64,000 bases of DNA from Dillenia suffruticosa. Lineage: Eukaryota > Streptophyta > Magnoliopsida > Dilleniales > Dilleniaceae. Location of the stretch: the NCBI GenBank assembly GCA_033439265.1, contig JAVTVX010000002.1:9212174-9276173 (forward strand). The letters run 5' to 3'. The position numbers were made by a program, and so were the translations under genes. The notes under the pieces are model-generated. The model saw nothing but the letters and a program-made list of their open reading frames with translations, searched no databases and was not told the DNA's origin. This document shows, piece by piece, positions 11,529 through 21,797 of this stretch (the stretch's first letter is position 1; every line of letters starts with the position of its first letter).

Positions 11529-13069
11529 TGATAGGGGTTAAATATGTGTAATATTTATAATTGATTTGTATTATTTTTGACTAAATATTATACTAATATT
11601 TATATTTTATAACATTTGATTTATGAGGAGACTCATTATGGAAAGGGAAGAAAAACAAGGTAAATTTGGGCAATTTTGTAAAATATGAAAAATTGGACAG
11701 TAATACTCTTTTATTAGCATGAAAACACGTTAATTACAAAAGGCAACGAAAGATTTTGAAAATTTACTATAGTAAAATTTCTTTTCCAATGGTATAATCA
11801 AAAGGAAATTATAATGAAATTGGAGATATTGAAAATTTTTATTCTATTCCTATTATTTAGGAAAATCAATTTTTGAAGATGTAAATCTCAACCTATTTTA
11901 TCCTTTAGGAACATTTATTTTAAATTTTTAGAATATTATATTTTAAAGAGTTTTATTTTTTCTTAGAAACCAATTTGAATAAGGAATGAATTTTAGCCCA
12001 TTTTATGTTATAACTTCACTATTTTTGTTTTATTGAGTCATATCTTTCAAAACTGTTATAGCAAAGAAAAAGATATAACTTTTTGAGCTACTTTTGTGTT
12101 ATGTGCAGCCCCAAAAGGGCTGCATCCGGCAACACATGGAGAAGATGCACATATTATTTGTCTCAACTTGAAGAGGCACATAATTGTGGAAGGAGGAGGC
12201 AGCTAAGAAGCGCCATGTAGCCCAAACTTTTTTCATTAATTTTTATTTATTTTGTGAGTTTTATTTTTACATGCTTTGTTTTTAATTTATTTTTCTAGTT
12301 AAAGGGTTATTGAATTTTTTATTTTTAATGGTTGTCAAATCTAATTGAACATATTAATTTAATATATCATAGATATTTATTTAATTTATGCACTTCATGG
12401 ATCATGATTTTTTAGAGTTTATTGAATAGGATCCATATTTAATAGTTTTAGAATAATTTAAAACTAATTAAAATGACAAATCTATAATTGTTTGTTAGTT
12501 TGAATGAAGTGGTGAATAACTTTTATGTCATGGAATTAAATAATCTAATTTAAATAAATTCGTCATATATTTGTTAATTAGAATTAGATCTCTCTAAATC
12601 TTAAACCTGTTGAGACTTTAAATTTTAAGAATTTATCTAGGGTTGACTCTCGATTAAGAAAATAATTAATGATTTTCTCTTAATTATCGATGAAATAAGA
12701 AGAGATTGGTCGTTGGGCGTTTGTCGATAACTATAATTAATTTATCTATAGTTGTTGAAATCTTTAAGTAGGTCGATAATCAATCAAAAGAAATCAAGAT
12801 GAATATAATTCCTTTGGCTAGACTTTATTCTTATTGATATTTTCTCCTTTAGTAAGTATTATTTAATTGCCTTATTTTAATTGATTTTGTTGATTTATTT
12901 TAATAGTTTAGTTAAACTCAAATCCCCATATCTTTATTTTTATTTTATTTTTCTTAAAAGAGATAAATTTGTCGTTTCATATAGATTCGACGCTACTCAC
13001 CCTAAACTCATTTTTAGTGAAGTAGGTATTTTATTTTTGATTGTTTGACGACATCACCAAATTTTAATT
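11529..13069 (+). repeat. Gypsy LTR, tandem copy 3
   Basis: Starts TGATAGGGGTTAAATATG and is about 1541 bp long. It has the same landmark order as copy 2, including the GC-rich block with ccccaaaagggctgcatccgg near 12110. The junction with copy 4 reads AATTTTAATTTGATAG, as at the other junctions. Confidence 0.8.
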
Positions 13070-14604
13070 TGATAGAACTTAAATATGTGTAATATTTGTG
13101 ATTGATTTTGTATTATTTTTGAATAAATATTATACTAATATTTATATTTTATGATATTTGATTTATGAGGAGATTTACTATGAAAAGGAAAGAAAAATAA
13201 GGTAAATTGGAGCAATTTTACAAAATATAGAAAATTGATCAGCAATTCTCTTTTATTAGCACGTGGACACGTTGATTACAAGAGGCAATGAAAGATTTTG
13301 AAGATTTACTATAATAAAATTTCCTTTTCCAATACACAATTAAGAGGAAATTGGGATGGAATTGAAAATATTGAAAATTTTTATTTCATTCCTATTATTT
13401 AGGAAAAGCAATTTTTGAAAATGTAAATCTCAACCTATTTTATCTTTTAAGAACTTTTATTTAAAAATTTTATAACATTATTTTTTATAGAGTTTTATTT
13501 CTTTTTAGAAACTAATTTGAATAAGGAAGCAATTTTAGCCCATTTTCACTATTTTTGTTTTGTTGAGTCATATATTTCAAAACTGCTACAGTAAAGAAAA
13601 AGATAGAACTTTTTGAGCCACTTTTGTGTTGTGTGCAGCCCCAAAAGGGCTGCATCCGGCAGCACATGAAGGAGATGGACATATTATTTGTCTCTTGACT
13701 TCGAGAGGCACATAATTGTGGAAGAAGGAAGCAGCCGAGAAGCACCATTTAGCCCCAACTTTTTCCATTAATTTTTATTTATTTAGTGAATTTTCTTTTT
13801 ACATGTTTTGTTTTTAATTTATTTTTCTAGTTGAAGGGTTATTGAATTTTTAATTTTCAATTATTGTGAAATCTAATTGGACATATTAATTCAATATATC
13901 ATAGGTATTTATTTAATTCCTGCGTTTGATGGATCATGATTTTCTAGAATTTATTGAATATGGTCCATATTTAATAGTTTTAGAATCATTTATAACTAAT
14001 TAAAATAACAAATTCGTAATTGTTTAATAGTTTTAATGAAGTGGTGAATGACATTTATATTATAGAATTGAATAATCTAATTTAAATGAATCCGTCGTGT
14101 ATTTGTTAATTAGAATTGGTTCTCTCTAAATGATAATGTTGTTGAGACTTTAAATTATAAGAGATTCTCTAGGGTTGACTCTCGATTAAAGAAATAATTA
14201 ACGATCTTTTCTTAATTATCGATAAAATAAGGAGAGATTGGTCATTGAGCCTTTGTCGACGACTATAGCTAATTTATCTATGATTGTTAAAATTTTTAGG
14301 TAAGTCGATGATCAATCGAATGAAATCAAGGTCAATATAATTCATTTGGTTAAACTTTATTCTTATTAATATTTTCTTTTTTAGTAAGTATTATTTAATT
14401 CTCTAATTTTAATTGATTTTGTTGATTTATTTTAATAGTTTAGTTAAACTCAAATCCCTATATTTTTTATTTTATTTTATTTTTCTTAAAAAAGATAAAT
14501 CCGTCGTTTTTTGTAGATTCGACCATACTCACCACCCTAAACTCGTCTTTAGTGAATTGTGTATTTTATTTTTGACTGTTTGACGATATCACCAAATTTT
14601 AATT
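13070..14604 (+). repeat. Gypsy LTR, tandem copy 4
   Basis: Starts TGATAGAACTTAAATATG and is about 1535 bp long. The open - strand frames at 13512-13768 fall in the GC-rich block shared by copies 1-4 and are taken as chance ORFs. Confidence 0.8.
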
Positions 14605-15719
14605 TGATAAGATTTAAATATGTGTAATATTTGTAATTGATTTTGTATTATTTTTTAATAAATATTGCACTAATATTTATGTTTTTTTACATTTGATTTA
14701 TGAGGTGACTCACTATGGAAAGGAAAGAAAAACAAGGTAAATTGGAGCAATTTTGCAAAATATGAAAAATTGGACAATAATACTCTTTTATTAGCACGTG
14801 AACACGTTGATTACAAGACGCAATGAAAGATTTTGAAGATTTACTGCAGTAAAATTTCCTTTTCCAATGACACAATTAAGTGGAAATTGGGATGAAATTT
14901 GAAATATTGAAGATTTTTATTCCATTACTATTATTTAGGAAAAGCAATTTTTGAATATGTAAATCTTAATCTATTTTATCTTTTAGCAACATTTATTTTA
15001 AATTTTTAAAATATTATCTTTTAGAGAGTTTTATTCTTTTTTAGAAACCAATTTGAGTAGGGAATGAATTTTAGTCCATTTTATGTTATAATTTCACTAT
15101 TTTTGTTTTGTTGAGTCATATCTTTCAAAACTGCTACAGTCCATAACTGTTTGTTAGTTTAATGAAGTAATGAATGACATTTATGTCATTGAATTGAATA
15201 ATCTAATTTAAATGAATCTATCGTGTGTTTGTTAGTTAGAATTGGATATCTCTAAATCTTAAAACTGTTGAGAATTTAAATTCTAAGAGTTTCTCTAGAA
15301 TTGATTGTCGATTAAGAAAATAATTAATGATCTTCTCTTAATTATCAATAAAATAAGGAGAGATTTGTTGTTGAGCGTTTGTCAATGATTATAATCAATT
15401 TATCTATGGTTATTGAAATTTTTAGGTAGGTCGGTAATCAATCGAATGAAATCAAGGTAGATATAATTCTTTTGGCTAAACTTTATTGTTATTGATATTT
15501 TCTCTTTTAGTAAGTATTATTTAATTATCTTATTTTAATTAATTTTATTGATTTATTTTATTAGTTTAATTAAACTCAAACCCCAATATTTTTTGTTTTA
15601 TTTTTTTTCTTAAAAGAGATAAATTCGTCGTTTCCTGTGGATTCGACTCTACTCACCCTAAACTCGTTTTTAGTAAAATAGGTTTTTTATTTTTTGTTGT
15701 TTAATGACACACTAAATTT
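14605..15719 (+). repeat. Gypsy LTR, tandem copy 5, internally deleted, next to primer site
   Basis: Starts TGATAAGATTTAAATATG and is only about 1115 bp long. At 15139 the sequence jumps from 'aaaactgctacagt' to 'ccataactgtttgttag', skipping about 420 bp that copy 4 holds at roughly 13590-14010, including the GC-rich block. This copy serves as the 5' LTR of the element, because the tRNA primer site follows directly. Confidence 0.8.
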
Positions 15720-15737
15720 TGGCACCGTTGTCGGGGA
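15720..15737 (+). other. Retroelement primer-binding site, tRNA-Asp type
   Basis: TGGCACCGTTGTCGGGGA follows the LTR end. It is two transitions away from the TGGCGCCGTTGCCGGGGA site complementary to the 3' end of tRNA-Asp, used by plant Athila and Tat gypsy lineages. This fixes the orientation and the 5' LTR of the element. Confidence 0.8.
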
Positions 15738-15864
15738 ACGGTGTTAAATGATTTATTTTTTTAAGTTTTTTTTTGTTTTCTCCTTATTTTCAAAACGAAC
15801 CCTTTTTAGGAAACTTGTCGGAAATTATCGAGAATATAGAAGAGAAAGAGTTTAACCACAAGAT

Positions 15865-17100
15865 ATGACTACCCAAAAGACTTTAAAAGAGTTATTATTC
15901 TCTGATTTTAATAAATATTCTTTTTGCAGTGATTTTCTGAACATGACAGCCAATACCCAACAATTTGGAATAAGGCAAAAAGTTTCAAAGAGGGTCAACG
16001 AGGTAAGTGATTTTTCACTTCGTCAAGAATTGAAAAAACTAATTTCACTTATGTGTAATTTTATTGTAGGACAAACACAACAGATCAAGGCATGTGGAGT
16101 TTGTTCTGATTTTGGTCATTCCACGAATTTATGCCCTACCCTTCAAGAAGATTCAAACGAACAAATCAATACAGTAAGGGGATTTTCAAGAAAACCACAA
16201 CAGAAGTATGATCCCTATTAAAACACCTACAACCCAGGATGGAGGGATCACCATATTTTAGTTATGGGAATCAACAACAAGGATTTCAACCACAACCTCG
16301 ACCACAATTTCAGCCACATCAACTTTCTTCAAATCAAGGTATGTCTCTTGAACAGATTGTTAAAAGTTTGGCTAACAGTACTCAACAATTTCAGCTAGAG
16401 ACAAAAACCAGCATCCAAAACTTAGAAAATCAAGTATCGCAATTGGCAACGACCGTGAGTCGAATGGAGAAAAATAATAGGAAACTACCCTCTCGAGTAG
16501 AGATCAACCGGAGAGAAAATGTGAGTGTTATGGCAGTCAAAAATAAAAGGAAAATACATGAAAACTCATCGACAATCAAAGAAGATAAAGAGTCCGAACA
16601 AAACAAAGCATCAATATTGAATGAATCAACTACGAAGGTAAGTAAAGAAACCAAATCTAAGACTAAAATTATAATTCCATCTCTTTTTCCTGGCAGGTTA
16701 GTAAGATCGAAGAAAGAGAATGAGGAGAAGGAAATCTTAGAGACTTTTTGAAAGATAGAAATCAACATCCCACTCTTGGATGCAATCCAACAAGTGCCAA
16801 GGTTGTCACATACGCAGAAACAGAATGATGAGAAAAGGATAGATTTCATTATACAAGATACTTTTGTACAAAATGAATTGGATTTTGTATTTAAAGAGAA
16901 TTTTACAAATAATTTTGTATAATGAGATAATTTTTTTCAACATAAACTCCCACACCGAAGCACTTCATGGTAGGCCAAATAGTCCTTAATTTCATTTCAA
17001 GATTGAAATTTATGCCAGACAAGTTGAAGTCAAAACAGATTGGATCGATATTTGAGTGAGATTGAAACGAGATCACGTCGAGCCAAAAACACTAAACAAA
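15865..17100 (+). pseudogene. Gypsy (Athila/Tat-like) gag, decayed and internally deleted
   Basis: Begins MTTQKTLKELLFSDF, 127 bp after the primer site. The text then jumps to the gag C-terminal region (FGIRQKVSKRVNEVS), so the large central gag domain is deleted. A CCHC zinc knuckle is visible as CGVCSDFGHSTNLCP (about 16111-16152). A stop at 16219-16221 and a one-base frameshift near 16247 separate it from the second open piece (16239-16751), which has a Gln-rich stretch, a coiled-coil-like segment (IQNLENQVSQLATTVSRME) and the IIIPSLFPGRL motif. It decays further to 17040. No protease, RT or integrase follows: at 17106-17120 the end motif ATTGGGAGGCAACCC appears. The element was therefore non-autonomous before it decayed. 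Confidence 0.8.
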
Positions 17101-17249
17101 GATATTTATTGGGAGGCAACCCAATATTTTATTTACGGTTTATTTATTTTTATTTTTATTTTTATTTTTATTTATTTATTCTCATTTATATTGATTTGAT
17201 TTAGGCTTAATTCTTGATTTAGGTTTGTAAAAAAATAAAAAATAAAATC

Positions 17250-17480
17250 ATTGTCTCTTGTAATCAACATACCCACGTGTTAATAAAAGAGTATTACTGT
17301 CCAATTTTTCATACTTTACAAAATTGCTCTAATTTAACTTATTTTTCTTCTTTTTCCATAATAAATTTCCTCTATCAATTCTAACAAGTCAATTGTCATA
17401 AAAAATAAATATTAGTGTAATATTTGTTCAAAAATAATGTAAAATCAATTATAAATATTATACTCATTTAAACCCCATCA
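17250..17480 (-). repeat. Inverted gypsy LTR stub (first ~230 bp)
   Basis: The - strand starts TGATGGGGTTTAAATGAG at 17480 and matches the first ~230 bp of the tandem LTRs (for example 13070-13300), ending near 'gattacaagagacaatg' at about 17250. It directly follows the + strand gag and 3' tail, and points the opposite way. No polypurine tract precedes it. Confidence 0.75.
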
Positions 17481-18849
17481 ATGACTCGGATGCTAATGAA
17501 GATTTTCATATAAATTAACAAACAATTTTTTGTATGCGGAAATTTTCGAATCTAAATTGGATTATAATCATTTATCTCTTTCCGATAGTTGGGTATTCTA
17601 GAGCGAGAGGATATCACAAAATTAGACCACCCTCTATTATTCACAATCCAAATGTCGTGGTGCAAAATGATTAATGAATTCAAATCCTTTCCTTTTAGAA
17701 TAATCTTTTTGTCTTTCTACCATGAAAAATGGCTTCTCCCTTTTTGTTAAAAACCCAAAAATGACTTTTTTTTTTGTTATTCTCGTCACCCAAAAAAAAA
17801 GATGAAAAAAATGTGCATTCCCCAAAAACAAGAGAGAGGGAGAGAGGGGGAGGTTTTCTTTGGCACGTGAGGAAGTTGAGGGGGGTGGTTTTTCAATAAT
17901 CACTCCCTCCCTCACAACATTCAAACAAATGAATGTTGGGGTAGGTTTATCCTCATAGACGAACCCGCTCCATTTTCTAACAAGTTGAAATAAAATAAAT
18001 TTATTTATGTATTAATTTATGGGGCGATATATAAAAGATAACTGAGTATATTACAAATGTAAAATGATATTCACAACCATGGACGTCCATAAGTCCAATT
18101 AATCTTCTCTATTTATAGAGAAACTTAGCTTAAAAATAATAATAACTGATATATTCTATCGGTAACTTTTTCAATCATTATTAACCTAGATTTTTTAATA
18201 ATTATAAATAATTGCATATAGGTTCTAATATTTTTATTTTCATTAAACATATAAAAAATTGATATAAATATATAGTATTGTCCTTGTAAAAAACATATAA
18301 ATAATAAAGAGTTCTTACTTAATTATTTTTCACGAACTCTAATAATCGAATTTTTATGAAAATGTATATTTTTACAATTTTCAAGATTTTTATCAGACGA
18401 AAGACAAAAAAAAATATAGAAATACATAAATTTGTAAGTCTAATGATTAATTCATTATGAAACTTTATTGAATGGAATATTTAATAATGATTTTAATTTA
18501 TTTAGTGATTGTTTTCGACAGAGAACTATGACATTAAAAATTTTTAATTTCGTGAGTTTCTTATCTAATAAAAATAGATGCCATGATGTGGTGAATTTTT
18601 TTATAGATTTAAAAGAAAAAAATTGATCATCAATTGAACTGATATTTAGATGGCAAAAAATTAATTTTATCGAGTGTAGCATCGATCCTAACCCAACGTA
18701 GAAAAACAAATAAATCAATAAACAAAAAGTGTATGCAACCAAAATAAATAAATAAATAAATAATAAACAAAAAGGTGTTCATTCAACCATCGGTTGGACG
18801 GCCCAACCCACGTCCCGTTTAATGCATTATTGCACGAAGTGGAATAATT
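17481..18849. other. AT-rich intergenic DNA, no gene recognised
   Basis: I see no conserved protein, RNA gene or repeat family here. The longest open frames (17637-17924 and 18455-18742, both - strand) are of simple composition and lack recognisable motifs. A pyrimidine/purine-biased patch lies at 17825-17910. Confidence 0.5.
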
Positions 18850-19319
18850 GATTTAAGGAAAGGATATCTGCACAGATCTGTGATATAATCCATCACAGAA
18901 GCTAAATTTAGCTGTGGTGCCAACAGGACCCCCATGTTTGATGATGAAATCGGATGGTTCCCTATCTGCTGTTATCATGATTCCCGCAAAGGCTTCGTGA
19001 CTCTTACTATTATCAGGCAGTGGTTCTAGTGATCGTGATGGGTTCATTGACCTCCACTGGGGCACATGCCATCCAAAACCAAAAACTGTTTGATATATTT
19101 ACAATGCCCTCGTAGTAGTAAACGCGCGGAACGAACACCAACGAAACTTCCTTCTTTTCCTCCTGCATTAGTCTTATTGGCGATCGGAGTTTTCATGTCC
19201 GGGCAAACTTCTTCATGCTCCTCTTTCCACCGTAGATTTTGATTTCCGACCTCTCTTTCAAGCTGGATCTCTCGATTTTCGCTGCTCCTTGACCACACCC
19301 CAAAGAAAACATTTCCGGC

Positions 19320-19325
19320 ATGTAA
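19320..19325 (+). promoter_or_regulatory. AUG-stop minimal upstream ORF (distal)
   Basis: ATGTAA at -254 relative to the NIP5;1 start codon. AUGUAA in the Arabidopsis NIP5;1 leader causes boron-dependent ribosome stalling and mRNA destabilisation (established for that gene). Its presence upstream of a NIP5;1-like gene here suggests the same control; that the transcript includes this site is inferred. Confidence 0.55.
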
Positions 19326-19349
19326 ATCTGTCTCCCCATTTACCATAGA

Positions 19350-19370
19350 ATGTATAGTGTCGCTGCATAG
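19350..19370 (+). promoter_or_regulatory. Six-codon upstream ORF
   Basis: ATG TAT AGT GTC GCT GCA TAG lies between the two AUG-stop elements. It could further lower initiation at the main start codon; there is no evidence that the peptide matters. Confidence 0.3.
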
Positions 19371-19451
19371 CTAACGTTGGGACTCAGATTCAACGTTCTG
19401 GCCTCGATTACGGTTCCATTGTAGCAACAACTTCATAAAAACCGACAAATC

Positions 19452-19457
19452 ATGTAA
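19452..19457 (+). promoter_or_regulatory. AUG-stop minimal upstream ORF (proximal)
   Basis: ATGTAA at -122 relative to the start codon, in the context caaatcATGTAAtattt. It is the second copy of the boron-responsive AUG-stop signature and the one closest to the coding region, so most likely to lie within the mRNA leader. Confidence 0.65.
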
Positions 19458-19573
19458 TATTTTTCTTCGTCAACCGGAGGCCCCAAAAAAAAAAAAAAAA
19501 ACAAAAAGAGAGAGAGAGCGCTTTTTATTTAACTATTTCTAAGTATCCTTTATATACCCAGTTATAAAAAAAA

Positions 19574-21740
19574 ATGCCAGAATTGGAGACCGGCACTCCT
19601 CCCGTGTCAGCGCCGGCGACGCCTGGTACTCCTGGAGCCCCGCTGTTTTCGTCGCTCCGAGTCGACTCGCTGTCTTATGATCGCAAGTCAATGCCTCGGT
19701 GCAAGTGCTTGCCTGTTGGTGCGTCAGACTGGGGTCCACCTCACACTTGTTTCACCGACCTTCCTGCACCAGATGTCTCTCTCACCCGGAAGGTACTTCT
19801 GCTAATTCCATCGCTCTCCGATTTAAGTGTTGCGTTGATCAAAATAATCTCGTCAGTCTGGTTTTAGTCGTCCGTTATGTGACGTCGTGATACTATTATA
19901 TTGTGAGTGAGCTGATAAACCATGAACTTATTATGAATAATTGAACACACTGCTGACGTCGGTAGACCAACTGTGTCTCGGAGTCTGGTGATGGTATTGC
20001 TCCATTAGGCATCATTGGCATTAGCATGAAAGAAAATGCAATTGATTACTACCTCTTAACAATGTTACTAAGGTTTTACTTTGAATACATAATTGTCAAT
20101 GTCACTTTTATTGAATTTTTGTTTTGATTGAAAAAGAAATAATACAAAATTTGAAATGGCTTAACCTTGCTGGTGTTACAATTTAGAAGAAGTAAAGGAT
20201 GCCATTATAAATAACCAAGAAAAATTATACGTGGAATCACGGTTATTTAATATTGTCCATTTATATTTATACTGTTGGTATATATGAAAAGTCACTGCTG
20301 TTTTTCTATTTTTTAATATTCTGGTTTCGCCTGATTCACTCGGAGCTAATCTTAACACACCAAATTCACCCCTTTGTGTTTTAAATATTGAATATTTCGC
20401 GTTGATCTCCGATTAACGTAACAAACAGGTAATTTAAACAAATCACAAAAATGATAGAATTTTAATGAATGTCTGTCTTCCAACATTTCATATTACCTTT
20501 ATTATAAATCCAATGCTACTGAATTATTTAAAAAAAAAAATAGAAAGAAAGTTAAAACTAACCAATTGTTGAGTGAAAAATTTCACGTAAAACATTTTTG
20601 CAAAGTTTTTGAGAAAAAAAAAATAACCGGAAGTTAAAAATGAACTAATTCTGCAGGTCCCAAATTGGAGTCACAGGTGAAGGCTTCTCGAGGTTTAGAG
20701 GAGTTTATGGCCTACCTGCCACTTCAGTGAAATTACGGCGAGAGATTTTTATTTAAAGGCAGTAATTAAAATTCAAATCACACATCTCATATCAGCTGTA
20801 GCTTCATAGTATACTCCAAGGATGTGGCAAATGTTAGCAGTGTTTTATCACCCTTTATGTTGAGAAAAAAATATATATATATATAGAACACATACTTTAG
20901 TCTTGTAGGTAATTTTTTTTTTTTTGGGTTACATGTGGGCCAATATTTATGGTTATTTTTAGTGGAGGAAAATAGAAATTCAATGCAATAACTTAATTTC
21001 ATAAACTTAAAAATATAATTCTATTTTTAGTTACCAGTGCACGTAAGTAAAAAAATAGTACACATCAGAGGAAATTATTAAACAGAACATCGAGTGCTCT
21101 TATAACGGGCATATCCAACTGAGCATTTAATTTCTTATTAAAATGGACTTTAATTGATTGACCAAAATAGAAGGATGTGGAGAAGAGAATCTTGGTAGAA
21201 ACTGTCGGTGGTGGAAAGTCGAGGAGGATGTGGAGATGCCATTGATGCTATTATATTTTGTATTTTATTTATATTGCGGATCATTAATGGTGGTGTAATT
21301 CGGTGTAGCTTGGGGCGGAGTTCGTGGGCACCTTCATTTTGATATTTGCTGCGACTGCAGGCCCCATTGTGAATCAAAAATACAATGGAGCGGAGAACCT
21401 GATAGGAAATGCTGCATGTGCTGGGCTCGCAGTGATGATCGTTATTTTATCAACGGGTCACATATCTGGAGCTCACTTGAACCCATCCCTCACAATCGCA
21501 TTTGCAGCTCTCCGTCACTTTCCATGGGTTCAAGTGCCCGCTTACATTGCAGCACAAGTATCTGCGTCCATCTGTGCTTCTTTTGCACTTAAGGGTGTAT
21601 TCCATCCCTTTCTATCGGGTGGAGTTACTGTTCCTTCTGTTGGTACCGGCCAGGCTTTTGTCCTTGAGTTCCTTATCACTTTCAATCTTTTGTTTGTCGT
21701 CACTGCTGTCGCAACTGATACTCGTGCTGTAATTATGAGA

Positions 21741-21797
<57 letters not shown>

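Larger units (their letters stand above)
18850..19573 (+). promoter_or_regulatory. NIP5;1 promoter and long 5' leader (inferred)
   Basis: Base composition changes from AT-rich to balanced at about 18850, and the sequence upstream of the start codon is rich in upstream ATGs, including two ATGTAA minimal ORFs and a short uORF. The Arabidopsis NIP5;1 leader is several hundred bases long and regulatory, so a similar leader is likely here, but the transcription start cannot be fixed by eye. Candidate TATA-like strings are at about 19091 (gatatattta) and 19549 (tttatatac); the latter is only ~25 bp from the ATG and probably lies in the leader. An A-run followed by GAGAGA (19483-19518) sits just upstream of the ORF. 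Confidence 0.5.

Noticed and set aside
13512-13768. Two overlapping - strand ORFs of 78 and 60 codons
   Set aside because: They lie in the GC-rich block of LTR copy 4 and are not open in the sister copies.
17637-17924. 95-codon - strand ORF
   Set aside because: Biased composition over purine/pyrimidine tracts and no recognisable domain; no support as a gene.
19549-19557. TATA-like string tttatatac just before the NIP5;1 start as its core promoter
   Set aside because: It is only ~25 bp upstream of the ATG, leaving no leader; NIP5;1 genes are known for long regulatory leaders, so it more likely lies within the leader.
19539-19739. - strand ORF opposite NIP5;1 exon 1
   Set aside because: Shadow of the conserved sense exon; no independent evidence.
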